Positions 16,941 through 26,632 of a stretch of 64,000 nucleotides of DNA are shown here, in pieces. The stretch spans positions 186,001-250,000 of the forward strand of contig NZ_CP041372.2 of NCBI RefSeq assembly GCF_006965545.2. Direction: 5' to 3'. A program made the position numbers and the translations under genes. The stretch comes from Paenalkalicoccus suaedae. GTDB taxonomy: Bacteria > Bacillota > Bacilli > Bacillales > Salisediminibacteriaceae. The notes under the pieces were generated by a model that did not search any database, was not told the origin of the DNA, and worked only from the letters and a program-made list of their open reading frames with translations. Positions within the stretch are counted from its first letter, which is position 1; every line of letters starts with the position of its first letter.

Positions 16941-19513
16941 ATCGTCTCCTCCTTCATCAAATCTGTTAGTTCTTCTTTAGGCATTGCGTCTGGTATAAAG
17001 TGTAGAGCCATCATTAGATTTAAGCACCATTGTGAGATTGTATTTGTCGTGATCCACGGTATTTCGGTGAGTGGACGCCAAGCATCAATGCTTGTTGATA
17101 GAATAGGCAGTGGTGTATGACTTCGTTCACGATTTAGCAGATTATACCAAGCCTTTTGCGCCAGTTCACAGTCTTGGGAATGGTCTGCAGCAAAGGCAGC
17201 CAGTCCAGCATTAAACATTGGCCAATGAAAATACGTGTCCTGTAACTGATTGTTTGAGAAACTATTTTTCTCCTCCTGGTCAGCGTAATACAAGCGAGCA
17301 TATTCTGCTAGCATTTCCTTCCACTCGTTGTCTTCTAAGAGGTTAGATGCATCAATCCACACTTGAGGTGCTCCAAAGGCAATCATCATATGGTATCCTC
17401 CAATAACACCATTCTCCAGTTCAATAAGGCGCCCACTCTTTGGTTCAAATCCAAAGGCTGGGCCCGATAATAGTCGAAGCTGGGTATCTTTAATATCGCT
17501 TAGACCTCTCTCAATCTTTTTACGATACATTTCATCGCCGCTTCGTTCCCATGCTAACAACCAGTTGGATACCAGTGCAGACCAGTCTGGACCAGTGCGA
17601 ATATGAACTGAGAAGTCCTGACTAGGGTCAAAAAACTCGCGTAGCGGATCAAGCTGTTCTATTGCATATTCGGCATTTCTACCCTCATGGAGAATATCAA
17701 AGAGTCGATCGTCTGTTGTTAAATAGGCAAAATAATGATGGAGCCAGGCCATACTGATACGGACTTCTTTACAGCCACATCCCCAATGACTTACATTATG
17801 TCGCGAGCCCAGCCCCTTGTACGGACCAAGATGATACTGATCGACCTCTGAAGTGTGGCGGGTCATGGCTGCGGCCATCTCGAACTTTTCAGGGTCCCCT
17901 GATCGAAAGAAGCTGTACCAAAGCCATGTATTTGGGACTAGCTCTGTGTTTTGCCACGCAAAGCCGCCCATATCATAGAGCCATTGATGTCTTACTGGGT
18001 CATAAGTATGCATGACATCGCCGTAATTCCAATAGCCGTACCATTTTCGTTGTTCTATTTCCTTCTTATAGAAAGAGAAAGCGGAATCGAGCTGATCCTC
18101 TAAAAATCGTTTTTCCCTAGAGGAACGATCTGGTACGGACCATTGGCCACAAGCACCACTTTCCGCGTACGTTTGTGGAGTAGCTATAAGCAAATTGGAC
18201 TGCTGTTCCATAAGACTTCTTTCATAAAGAGCTTCGTGCGCTGGTGGTTGCTCAAAGAGGGTTACTATTAGCTCATTTGTGTTGGCAATACCATGTGGTG
18301 TCGCTCGTAGCTCAGGAAAACCTTCATAGGCGGCTTCCACATAAGTTTTATCACTGTAATGTCGAAGGTCCATGGCATCCGATTGAGGCGGCCAAAGCCA
18401 GCAGTCAAGTGTCGTGTTAGATTCGGCCAAACCTGTAACTTGAAAGGCGCTCGGGTATTTTTCTCTAAAGCTTTTAATACTTACGGAGATGCCTAGTTGT
18501 GAATCTCCAACATAACAGAGGCCTCCTGCAGCCGTTCCAACATCACCATCAACCCATCTACATGGTGGAGAAGTGCGCTTTTGATAGCGGTATTGATCAG
18601 GAGAAGATTGGAACAAAAGGAAATCATTCCACACAGCCTGCTGACTTGCTTCTTGTGAAAGTGTATCCGGCACGTCAGTAAGTGTAGAAGAGGAATGAAT
18701 TTGACGTGCAAATAAGTTTTTCTCATTTCGATATTTTCGAGTCGAGAGGAGCTGTGCTGGCTCACTATACATTCCGGTTTCCCCGCTCCATTTCACGTGG
18801 CGTGACCAATAATCTCCAGTCAGAGACGTACGAAAACGAATTCCGAGTCCTTTAATTTGTACGGAATAGTCATCGGTGTCAATCGTTGTCGTATGAACAA
18901 TTCGAAAGGTAGCAATGTTTGAATAAAAATAGATGCGAAAGGAAAACGGGAGCTCTAGAGAGGTGTGGTGAAGAGAGTTTCCTTTCACATGCAGGACGCA
19001 TGTCACATCATTTAGTTGGTCTACTACAACCTCGCTAATAGTCCCTATATATGAATTCTCTTTTGTGATTTTTGTTTCGTCTGAAAAAGATATAGCTTCT
19101 GTAATTGTTACAATTTCCGCTTCTTTAAGAATATCCTGGTGTTGAATAGAACCTATCTTCAGCCACTTGGTCCCCTTTTTGGCTATGCAAAATGTAGCAG
19201 CTCCAGTATGGATCTCAAAGGATTCATCTGTTTCTTTCATGCGCAACTGACCTTTAGGGCTGTTTATAAAAGGATCCTCTGTAACAAGCTCATAGTTTGC
19301 TATGCTACCGTCAATGACAGCCGAGTGTCCTGTCCATTTCACACTACCATCAGGCCATGTAGCCATAACCCAGCTTGTTAATGGAAAGGTTTGCCCCTTC
19401 TCCGCTAAAAGCTGAAGGGATTGTTTTGGCCATCTTTCTCCCTGCTTCCACGGTACCCCCCATGAGATACCATGATTTCCGGACGGGAGTCTATGTAAAG
19501 GTGTGAGATGCAT
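16937..19513 (-). CDS. YetA/PL26-like exo-rhamnogalacturonan lyase
   Basis: Large protein of 858 residues, equal in size and character to B. subtilis YetA and to the PcRGLX exo-rhamnogalacturonan lyase architecture: an N-terminal RIFT-type beta barrel (PLHRLPSGNHGISWGVPWKQGE, WPDGSVKWTGHSAVID), a middle beta domain, and an (alpha/alpha) toroid (WQNTELVPNTWLWYSFFRSGD, GLGSRHNVSHWGCGCKEVR, RTGPDWSALVSNWLLAWERSGDE). It should release disaccharides from RG-I chain ends. There is no signal peptide, so it acts inside the cell. The gene sits between a DeoR regulator and the DUF1961 gene with one- to four-base overlaps. The family call is from remembered features and could not be checked by alignment. 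Confidence 0.78.
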   Translation of the reverse strand: MHLTPLHRLPSGNHGISWGVPWKQGERWPKQSLQLLAEKGQTFPLTSWVMATWPDGSVKWTGHSAVIDGSIANYELVTEDPFINSPKGQLRMKETDESFEIHTGAATFCIAKKGTKWLKIGSIQHQDILKEAEIVTITEAISFSDETKITKENSYIGTISEVVVDQLNDVTCVLHVKGNSLHHTSLELPFSFRIYFYSNIATFRIVHTTTIDTDDYSVQIKGLGIRFRTSLTGDYWSRHVKWSGETGMYSEPAQLLSTRKYRNEKNLFARQIHSSSTLTDVPDTLSQEASQQAVWNDFLLFQSSPDQYRYQKRTSPPCRWVDGDVGTAAGGLCYVGDSQLGISVSIKSFREKYPSAFQVTGLAESNTTLDCWLWPPQSDAMDLRHYSDKTYVEAAYEGFPELRATPHGIANTNELIVTLFEQPPAHEALYERSLMEQQSNLLIATPQTYAESGACGQWSVPDRSSREKRFLEDQLDSAFSFYKKEIEQRKWYGYWNYGDVMHTYDPVRHQWLYDMGGFAWQNTELVPNTWLWYSFFRSGDPEKFEMAAAMTRHTSEVDQYHLGPYKGLGSRHNVSHWGCGCKEVRISMAWLHHYFAYLTTDDRLFDILHEGRNAEYAIEQLDPLREFFDPSQDFSVHIRTGPDWSALVSNWLLAWERSGDEMYRKKIERGLSDIKDTQLRLLSGPAFGFEPKSGRLIELENGVIGGYHMMIAFGAPQVWIDASNLLEDNEWKEMLAEYARLYYADQEEKNSFSNNQLQDTYFHWPMFNAGLAAFAADHSQDCELAQKAWYNLLNRERSHTPLPILSTSIDAWRPLTEIPWITTNTISQWCLNLMMALHFIPDAMPKEELTDLMKEETI

Positions 19514-20286
19514 TATTCTTTTCCCCCTGACGCAATAATAAGGTGAATGCCTTTACTCTTATAGCGAGTAGCTATTTCTTCGGAAAGCTGATCGTCTGTA
19601 ATAATCGTCCCTACTTGTTCAATGGATGAGAATTGAATAAGCGCATCCTTATCAAATTTACTCGCATCAGCTAGCAGAATATACTTTTTGGAGCAGTTTA
19701 GTGCTTTACGCTTCCAATCGGCATGGATAGCATTAAACACGGTGAGACCGCCCTCTAAAGACAGACCAGTCGTACCAAAAAATATTTTATTGACGCGTAT
19801 ATGTTGAAGCATTCTTTCTGCTTCAGAACCAAACAAGGCAGCTGATTCCCCAATTCTCGTTCCACCCGTGACCATCAGTTGAATCTGACTTTTCCTTAAG
19901 ATAGCGGAGGCGATATGAATATCGTTTGTAATAACGGTGATCGGAATGTCTGGCAGGGCTTTAGCAAAGGCGTATGTTGTACTTCCCCCATCAATAAGGA
20001 TCGTATCGCCGTCCTGTATCTCTTTAATGGCCTCAAGCGCTATGGCATGCTTGACATCAGTGAGATCCTCTTGTCGATCCTTTATTGGAAGTAGTTGATT
20101 CTCACTTTTTGGAAGGATAGCGCCGCCGTGTATACGTTGGAGAAGCCCCTTTTCTTCCAAGTGTTCTAAGTCAATACGAATTGTCTTGTTGGTAACATGT
20201 AGTGCTTTACTCAAAAAAGATACGCGGACGGTACCGTTTTTATCGAGTTCATTCATGATTTTTTCGTATCGTTCAATTGATAACAT
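19513..20286 (-). CDS. DeoR-family transcriptional regulator of the PL26 operon
   Basis: Repressor of 257 residues. The N-terminal DeoR helix-turn-helix is RYEKIMNELDKNGTVRVSFLSKALHVTNKTIRIDLEHLEEKGLLQRIHGGAI; the sugar-phosphate sensor domain follows with DGDTILIDGGSTTYAFAKALP, TVITNDIHIASAI and DWKRKALNCSKKYILLADASKFDKDALIQF. The ATG at 20286 has AAGGAG seven bases upstream and is preferred to 20310. The stop overlaps the ATG of the lyase by one base, so regulator, lyase and YesU-like protein form one operon. The effector is probably a phosphorylated sugar, by family analogy. Confidence 0.88.
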   Translation of the reverse strand: MLSIERYEKIMNELDKNGTVRVSFLSKALHVTNKTIRIDLEHLEEKGLLQRIHGGAILPKSENQLLPIKDRQEDLTDVKHAIALEAIKEIQDGDTILIDGGSTTYAFAKALPDIPITVITNDIHIASAILRKSQIQLMVTGGTRIGESAALFGSEAERMLQHIRVNKIFFGTTGLSLEGGLTVFNAIHADWKRKALNCSKKYILLADASKFDKDALIQFSSIEQVGTIITDDQLSEEIATRYKSKGIHLIIASGGKE

Positions 20287-20749
20287 AATAAGCTCCTTTC
20301 CATAGTGCATTAGATCTTAAAATACGTGAAAGAGACATATATGTAAGTAAAAGCATTCGATCTATTCCTACCTTTTATGCCTTATCTATCTAAATCGTTT
20401 TTGTCAATTACGAAATATGTGTAAGAAGAAAGGAGTAGAATAACTCTTTCATTTGACAAAAAACCAACAAAAATATTTGTTTTACACAAAAAATATGCGA
20501 AGTAAGGAAGAGACAAAATGCCTGTTAACGTAGTAGTTTACTAGATATTGCTCTCTCATTTTATGGTTTGCTTACATAACCTAGACGCTATTTATTCAGT
20601 GATTCGGGTTGTTCCTTGCGAATATAGTTGCTATAATCACACTATAACGAACATAAGCGAACTCGACAATGCTTATTTAGATAAAAATAATCTAAATCAT
20701 TTCATGTGAAATCTGTGAAACCAACATTTTTATTAAGGGGGACATTATC
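20287..20749. other. Divergent intergenic region deoR / epimerase gene
   Basis: About 460 bp without a gene. A 10-bp inverted repeat TTTTTGTCAA (20398-20407) / TTGACAAAAA (20453-20462) contains divergent TTGACA -35-like boxes. A clear promoter for the rightward genes lies at 20609-20637. Just after it, ACGAACATAAGCGAAC (near 20648-20663) holds two GCGAAC-like half sites in direct repeat that could be an operator for the neighbouring DeoR protein. Confidence 0.5.
20609..20637 (+). promoter_or_regulatory. SigA-type promoter for the epimerase-PL11-GH42-GH105 operon
   Basis: TTGTTC (20609-20614), 17-bp spacer, TATAAT (20632-20637); start expected near 20644, about 105 bp before the first ATG. 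Confidence 0.65.
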
Positions 20750-21568
20750 ATGTCAGTAGGATTGCTCGCACATTTGTATGGTCAGCGTCCAGCCACAGAC
20801 TTAGCAGCTCGAATTGGAAAGAAGGGATTTACTCAGATACAGCTTGCTTTGTGGAAAGCTCTGGACGATGCTGATTTCAGTGAACCAGGTAAGCTGAGTC
20901 CGGCACTTGCAATGGACATCGGTAAATCATTCGAAAAACAAGGAATATCCATCGCTGTTTTAGCGTCCTACCTTCATCTTCATGAAACAGATGAAGCCTC
21001 CCGATCTAAAACGATAGCACGGTATAAAGAATGTATTCGTTATGCTCGATTTTTTGGAGCGCCGATGGTTGGGACAGAAACAGGTCCTGCCGAAGAAGGG
21101 GGTTCAGAAGCCGAATGGAACCGACTCGTTCAAAATGTACAAGAGCTTGTTAAAGAGGCGGAACAATGGGGAGTGTTTTTAGCGCTGGAAGCGGCTAATG
21201 GTCATCTCCTCCATACAGCCAAGCAGTTAAGATGGTTGCTAGATCAAGTGGATTCTTCCAATATAGGAGTCATCTTGGATCCTGGTAATTTAATGACGGA
21301 AGTTAACTTTAAACAGCAGGATGACATTATAGAAGAGGCATTTGACCTATTGGGAGATCGCATTTTGGCTGCTCATGCAAAGGATAGAAGATTTGGGGAA
21401 GACGGTACATTGGAGGTTGTCCCAGCGGGTCAAGGAACGATGAATTATGAACTATACATGAAAAGGCTCCGTGCATATAAGCCTGGTGTTCCTATTATTC
21501 TTGAAGAATGCTCCCCAGAAGAGATGAGGGCTTCAAAGCGCTATGTGGAATCCTTTTTACACAACTAA
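20750..21568 (+). CDS. Sugar phosphate isomerase/epimerase family protein (TIM barrel)
   Basis: Xylose-isomerase-like TIM barrel of 272 residues. Metal-site Glu/Asp residues are expected in GVFLALEAANGHLL, SNIGVILDPGNLM, ILAAHAKDRRF and VPIILEECSPEE, all of which are present at the right spacing. AGGGGGA precedes the ATG. First gene of a rightward operon with the small lipoprotein, PL11, GH42 and GH105 genes. Members epimerise or isomerise free sugars or keto-acids; here a pectin-derived sugar is likely but the exact reaction cannot be read. Confidence 0.82.
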   Translation: MSVGLLAHLYGQRPATDLAARIGKKGFTQIQLALWKALDDADFSEPGKLSPALAMDIGKSFEKQGISIAVLASYLHLHETDEASRSKTIARYKECIRYARFFGAPMVGTETGPAEEGGSEAEWNRLVQNVQELVKEAEQWGVFLALEAANGHLLHTAKQLRWLLDQVDSSNIGVILDPGNLMTEVNFKQQDDIIEEAFDLLGDRILAAHAKDRRFGEDGTLEVVPAGQGTMNYELYMKRLRAYKPGVPIILEECSPEEMRASKRYVESFLHN

Positions 21569-21586
21569 AAAAAGGGGCGAGGAACG

Positions 21587-22111
21587 ATGCGTTTGTTTCT
21601 TATTGTAACCGTTTTCTTCCTGGTGAGTGGTTGTAGCACTGATTCTGAAGAAAACTATGACATATATGTATATACAAATGGCATTAGTGATCAGATTGAA
21701 GAGGATACGTTTAGAGACCTTGTTCAACAATTACCGCATACTTTGGAAGAGGATGTACGTGTTACTTTTCATATCCCGTTGGATGAAAAATTCTTTGTAG
21801 ACGTCTCTGCGGAATTAGGCGATTTATTAATTATGGACGAGCATATGATTGAGCAGATCATGGAGCCAGAAGGTTTGGCGCCTCTAGACGACATTTTACC
21901 AGAATCCTTGGACCTTGAAGGGACGTTTTACGAGCAAATTCTTCCTGAATCTGGGTCTAAACACGTATTTGCAGTTCCATTAGATGCAAATATGTACCTT
22001 CTTAAGGAGCTGGGAATTGAGCCAGATCGTCCGATGGCTGCGGCTGTACCTTTGTATTCTGTTAAGACAGAAGACTCTATTTTATTGCTTGAACAACTAC
22101 TAACTTATTAA
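21587..22111 (+). CDS. Small lipoprotein resembling one lobe of a solute-binding protein
   Basis: 174 residues. A short signal peptide ends in the lipobox FLVSGCSTD (Cys near residue 16). The mature part, rich in Asp and Glu, has segments seen in family 1 sugar-binding proteins (YDIYVYTNGISDQIEE, ELGDLLIMDEHMIEQI, EGLAPLDDILPESL, HVFAVPLDANMYLLKELGI) but stops where the second lobe would begin. There is no permease beside it. It is 18 bp after the epimerase gene and 36 bp before the PL11 start. I do not recognise a named family. It could be a truncated binding protein that became fixed, or a sensor or chaperone lipoprotein working with one of the two importers or with YesM. Confidence 0.75.
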   Translation: MRLFLIVTVFFLVSGCSTDSEENYDIYVYTNGISDQIEEDTFRDLVQQLPHTLEEDVRVTFHIPLDEKFFVDVSAELGDLLIMDEHMIEQIMEPEGLAPLDDILPESLDLEGTFYEQILPESGSKHVFAVPLDANMYLLKELGIEPDRPMAAAVPLYSVKTEDSILLLEQLLTY

Positions 22112-22147
22112 ATGCTATTTTAAATGGAAGGTAAGGGAGGGGACTAT

Positions 22148-24583
22148 GTGATTAATCTTGTAGAAAAAGACGTATCGCCAGACCGTATAGCGATAAAATG
22201 GGAACGAGTAGCAGATGCAGAGTATTATCGGCTTGCTTGGTCCGATAAAATGACAGGCCAAATGAAGCTAAAAACGGTGCAAGAAGTGACGGAGCCCCAC
22301 ACCGTATTACATCTGAGTACACATAGTAAGCAGTATTTACAGATTGTTGCTTTGAAAGATGGAGAAGAGTACGATCACTCAGAGATTTTGACAGTAGAGG
22401 CTGTCAATCCTAAAACCATTCAACTGGAGTATCTGGATCGCGGTTTACTCGCCGTCCCTACAAATGAAGGAATTTTTCTTAGCTGGCGACTTCTTGTAAG
22501 TGAAGTACAAAAAGCTTTACCAGAAGGTCTTCAGGCAGGTGATTTTGTTGTTTATCGTAATGGTGAGCGTCTCGTTGAAGTGACGGATAGCACGAATTAT
22601 TTGGATAAGCATGGAACTAGGAAAGACAGCTATCAAGTCTCCCTAATAATGAACGAAAAAGAACATGAGCCTTGTACAGCAGTAACGCCATGGGAGAATG
22701 CGTATGTAGACGTTCCATTACAAAAGCCAAAAGATGGGGTTACACCTGTTGGGGAAGCGTTTACCTATCATGCTAACGATCTAAGTGTAGGAGATGTAGA
22801 TGGAGACGGCGAATATGAGCTAATCGTGAAATGGGATCCATCCAATTCTAAAGATGTTTCTCACACTGGCTATACGGGGCCTACCTTGATAGACGCATAT
22901 AAGCTTGACGGTACGCAGCTTTACCGAATTGATATAGGTAAAAATATTCGCTCGGGGGCACACTACACGCAATTCCTTGTAGCAGATTTTGATGGAGATG
23001 GGAAAGCGGAGCTTATGTTTAAAACGGCTCCTGGCACACACACAATCCGAAATGGAGAAACAGTATTTATTACAATGCCAGATGAGGATATAAAGGCAGG
23101 CTATGCTCATCAGGATGATTACAGAATGAGCACAGATGATTACCGCCACTATTTAAAAAACAGGTTTATGAATTGGCATAGGCATCCTGAAGTTACAGGA
23201 GGCAGATGGCCTTCGACCCTCGAGGAATGCTTCGGGATCGATAAAAAATATGATTATCCACTTTCGGAAGAGAACGCGCTGGAAATGGTGACATATTTCA
23301 TGGAGGACTACGCTAAATCTAGAAGCGAAAGAAATAACCTTTCCGCTTTTGAAGGTTTTATTGTGGAGGGACCAGAGTATTTAACTGTATTTGAAGGGGA
23401 AACAGGGCGAGAGCTTCAGACCATACGTTATAAACCCGGTCGTTTTGACGACGGGTTAATGTGGGGCGATTATGCCATGTCACATATCGAGCCGGGGAAT
23501 CGCGTCGATCGGTTTCTAGGGGGGGTTGTGTATCTAGATGGGGAGCGGCCCTCGGCTGTGTTTGCTAGAGGATATTACACGAGGGCATGTGTCGTGGCAT
23601 ATGATTGGGATGGGACCAGCTTAAAGGAGCGATTTGTGACGGATAGCGGTTGGACTCCAATGACAAATCCCTTTAACGATAATCCTCATCTTGTAGAAGG
23701 AGAAGATGCTCATCACGGTGCATTAAGCACACAAGGGGCACACTTCTTAACAATCGCAGATGTTGATTTTGACGGTAAGCAGGAGATTATTTACGGTGGG
23801 GCTACAATTGACCATGACGGAAGTCTGTTATATAGCTCTTCTGATACCCTTCCTGAGCAAAGCGCTAAGCCAGGAGCGGTTGCGAAGCTGGGTCACGGAG
23901 ATGCCATTCATGTAGCTACTATCATTCCGGATAGACCGGGTCAGGAAATATTTATGGTTCATGAAGGTGGCACGTGGGCTCCATATGGCTATGCATTGCG
24001 TCAAGCGGAGGATGGAAGGGTCCTCTATGGCGAGTACAGTGGCTACGATACTGGTAGAGGCATGATTGGAGACGTTATACCTGGACAAAGAGGATTAGAA
24101 ACGTGGGCAGAAGGCTTATTTACAGCCGAAGGTACCAAGATGAGTAAAGAGATGCCTGGTACGAATATGAGTATTCGTTGGAAGGGCGATATGAGTACGC
24201 AAATCATTGAAGGTGCTCAAGGTGATGCCCCAGTTATCATGGATTGGCTAAGAGGCGAACAGCTAAAAGCAGAAGGTACAGTAACGAACAATGGAACAAA
24301 AGGGAATCCTGGACTAGTAGCTGATCTGTTTGGAGACTGGAGGGAGGAACTACTTGTCCCTTTAAAAGACAGCTCTGCTATCCGTATTTTTACAAATACA
24401 GAAATAACGGATAGAAAGATGTACACGTTAATGCATGATAGTCAATATCGAGCAGGTACAGCTAATCAGAATATTTGTTACAATCAGCCAGCATACCCCT
24501 CCTTTTATTTTGCATCGGATATAGATTGGGGGAATGTACCAATTCCTCGCGTTACTTTACCAAGATCTAAGGAAAAGGAGTGA
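22148..24583 (+). CDS. PL11 rhamnogalacturonan lyase (YesW/YesX type, intracellular)
   Basis: Cleaves the rhamnose-galacturonate backbone of RG-I by beta-elimination. An N-terminal fibronectin-like beta domain (SPDRIAIKWERVADAEYYRLAWSD) is followed by the large beta-propeller with calcium-binding loops DVDGDGEYE, DFDGDGKAE and DVDFDGKQE, typical of PL11. The protein has no signal peptide, which matches exo-acting cytoplasmic YesX more than secreted YesW. I choose the GTG at 22148 because AAGGGAGGGGA stands six bases before it; an ATG eight codons upstream (22124) lacks a site. The stop codon TGA at 24581-24583 is nine bases before the GH42 start. Confidence 0.92.
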   Translation: MINLVEKDVSPDRIAIKWERVADAEYYRLAWSDKMTGQMKLKTVQEVTEPHTVLHLSTHSKQYLQIVALKDGEEYDHSEILTVEAVNPKTIQLEYLDRGLLAVPTNEGIFLSWRLLVSEVQKALPEGLQAGDFVVYRNGERLVEVTDSTNYLDKHGTRKDSYQVSLIMNEKEHEPCTAVTPWENAYVDVPLQKPKDGVTPVGEAFTYHANDLSVGDVDGDGEYELIVKWDPSNSKDVSHTGYTGPTLIDAYKLDGTQLYRIDIGKNIRSGAHYTQFLVADFDGDGKAELMFKTAPGTHTIRNGETVFITMPDEDIKAGYAHQDDYRMSTDDYRHYLKNRFMNWHRHPEVTGGRWPSTLEECFGIDKKYDYPLSEENALEMVTYFMEDYAKSRSERNNLSAFEGFIVEGPEYLTVFEGETGRELQTIRYKPGRFDDGLMWGDYAMSHIEPGNRVDRFLGGVVYLDGERPSAVFARGYYTRACVVAYDWDGTSLKERFVTDSGWTPMTNPFNDNPHLVEGEDAHHGALSTQGAHFLTIADVDFDGKQEIIYGGATIDHDGSLLYSSSDTLPEQSAKPGAVAKLGHGDAIHVATIIPDRPGQEIFMVHEGGTWAPYGYALRQAEDGRVLYGEYSGYDTGRGMIGDVIPGQRGLETWAEGLFTAEGTKMSKEMPGTNMSIRWKGDMSTQIIEGAQGDAPVIMDWLRGEQLKAEGTVTNNGTKGNPGLVADLFGDWREELLVPLKDSSAIRIFTNTEITDRKMYTLMHDSQYRAGTANQNICYNQPAYPSFYFASDIDWGNVPIPRVTLPRSKEKE

Positions 24584-24591
24584 AAGAACGG

Positions 24592-26595
24592 ATGAAATCG
24601 ATTCAGGAAATTTTGCCAAACATGTCGTTTGGCGGGGACTACAATCCGGAACAATGGGATGAGTCAGTGTGGAAACGAGATGCCGAGCTTATGAAAAAGG
24701 CAGGTGTTAATCTCGTTTCCGTTGGTATATTTAGCTGGTCTGTACTTGAGACTCAGGAAGACCAGTTTGAATTTGAGTGGCTAGATCGTGTCCTTGACCT
24801 TCTCTATGAGCATGGCATCTATGCTTGTCTAGCAACCGCTACAGCCTCTCCACCAGCATGGTTAACTAAAAAGTATCCGGACGTGACAGCAGTAAATGAA
24901 CAGGGCCAACCGTATCATTTTGGCTCAAGACAGCATTACTCCCCCAACAGTCCCTCCTATAAGAGAGCTGTAGAGAAACTTGTAAGCGCACTGGCAGAGC
25001 GCTATAAGGATCACCCAGGTGTGAAAATGTGGCACATCAATAATGAGTACGGCTGCCATGTTTCAGAATGCTATAGCACCTATTCTCTCTACGCTTTTCG
25101 AGATTGGCTTAAAAAGAGGTATGGGACAATTGAAGAGTTAAATCAGGCATGGGGAACCTCATTTTGGAGTCAGCGTTACACAGAATGGTCAGAAATTGAT
25201 TTTCCTGTCCGACAGGCTACTTTTTATAACCCCGGACAAAAATTGGATTACAAGCGTTTTATGAATGATAGTCTATTTGAGCTGTATATGATCGAAAAGC
25301 GTATTTTGCGAGATGTAACTCCAACTATTCCTGTATTCACTAATTTCATGTATCAGTTTAAACCATTGGACTACCACGAGTGGGCGAAGGAAACAGACGT
25401 TGTAACCTGGGATACATATCCAGACCCTCGAGAGGGTGTCCCGTATAGACATGCCTTTCACCACGATTTAATGAGAAGTCTTCGCCACGGCCAGCCATTT
25501 TTTATTATGGAGCAAGCGAGCGGACATGTGAACTGGCGAGATATAAACCTAACAAAAGAACCAGGCGAGATGAGGCTGTGGAGCTACAGTGCTGTAGCAC
25601 GAGGCGCTGATGCCATTATGTACTTCCAGTGGCGCCAAGGGAAAGCTGGTGCAGAGAAATTCCATTCTGCAATGATCCCTCATTCTGATTCTGAAGAAAG
25701 TAGGACGTATCGAGAAGTTCAAGCTCTTGGTAACGAGCTTAAAAAGCTAGGAGAGCTTACGGGTAGTAAAGTAGAGGCAAAGGTTGCTATTCTGTTCGAC
25801 TGGGAGAATTGGTGGGCAGTTGAGCTTGAAGGGAAACCACATAATAAATTGGATTACATGGAGACAGTGATGGCGTATTACAAGCCGCTATATGACGTAA
25901 ACGTAGCCATAGACATCGTACATCCGGATACAGATTTATCCGGATACGAGCTTGTTATTGCCCCCATGCTTTATGCCATGAAGGAGAGTACTGCTACCTC
26001 ATTTGAAACTTATGTACGTAAGGGGGGGAAGATGGTATTTTCCTACTTTAGTGGTATAGCTGATCTGCATGACCGCATTTATGTTGGCGGTTATCCAGGT
26101 CCAATCCGAAAGCTTTTAGGTTTATCGATAGATGAATTTGTCCCCTTAGCGGAAGGTGAACAGGTTAAACTTCGTGATAAATCGGGTGTTTACGCCTGCC
26201 AAACCTGGACAGAAAGTATACAGCTTGAAAACGCAGAGGCGTTAGCTGCCTTTACCGATACTTGGCTGAATGAGTATCCTGCTGTGACGCATAATCGTTA
26301 TGGTGACGGAGATGTGTTTTATATAGGAACAAGTCCAGATCCAGAATGGCTCTCCGAATTCATACTGAGTCGACTAAAGGACGCTGGAATTGCGTCCCCT
26401 AAAGCGCACCAGGAGGGCTTGGAAATTCAGGAACGAACAGGGGAGAATGGACGCTTCCTCTTCTTATTAAACCATTCAAAAGAAACAAAGACAGTAAAGA
26501 CAGGATGGAAAGGTGTTGCGTTATTAAAGGATGAACCAATCGATGATACTCTAACAATTGAATCTAGAGAAGTTGTCATCATAAAAATGTCTTAA
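24592..26595 (+). CDS. yesZ: GH42 beta-galactosidase (YesZ/GanA type)
   Basis: Hydrolyses beta-galactosides released from the galactan side chains of RG-I. About 668 residues: N-terminal (beta/alpha)8 catalytic domain with the acid/base Glu in WHINNEYGCHVSEC (residue 152) and the nucleophile Glu in FIMEQASGHVNWR (residue 307), then the trimerisation domain and a C-terminal beta domain. The start FGGDYNPEQWDESVW is typical of GH42. No signal peptide. AAGGAG lies 11 bases upstream of the ATG at 24592; the GTG at 24580 sits directly against that site and is unlikely. Part of the PL11-GH42-GH105 operon. Confidence 0.93.
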   Translation: MKSIQEILPNMSFGGDYNPEQWDESVWKRDAELMKKAGVNLVSVGIFSWSVLETQEDQFEFEWLDRVLDLLYEHGIYACLATATASPPAWLTKKYPDVTAVNEQGQPYHFGSRQHYSPNSPSYKRAVEKLVSALAERYKDHPGVKMWHINNEYGCHVSECYSTYSLYAFRDWLKKRYGTIEELNQAWGTSFWSQRYTEWSEIDFPVRQATFYNPGQKLDYKRFMNDSLFELYMIEKRILRDVTPTIPVFTNFMYQFKPLDYHEWAKETDVVTWDTYPDPREGVPYRHAFHHDLMRSLRHGQPFFIMEQASGHVNWRDINLTKEPGEMRLWSYSAVARGADAIMYFQWRQGKAGAEKFHSAMIPHSDSEESRTYREVQALGNELKKLGELTGSKVEAKVAILFDWENWWAVELEGKPHNKLDYMETVMAYYKPLYDVNVAIDIVHPDTDLSGYELVIAPMLYAMKESTATSFETYVRKGGKMVFSYFSGIADLHDRIYVGGYPGPIRKLLGLSIDEFVPLAEGEQVKLRDKSGVYACQTWTESIQLENAEALAAFTDTWLNEYPAVTHNRYGDGDVFYIGTSPDPEWLSEFILSRLKDAGIASPKAHQEGLEIQERTGENGRFLFLLNHSKETKTVKTGWKGVALLKDEPIDDTLTIESREVVIIKMS

Positions 26596-26632
26596 CCATT
26601 ATTATATTTTTTAACAGAGAGGAAGATATACG

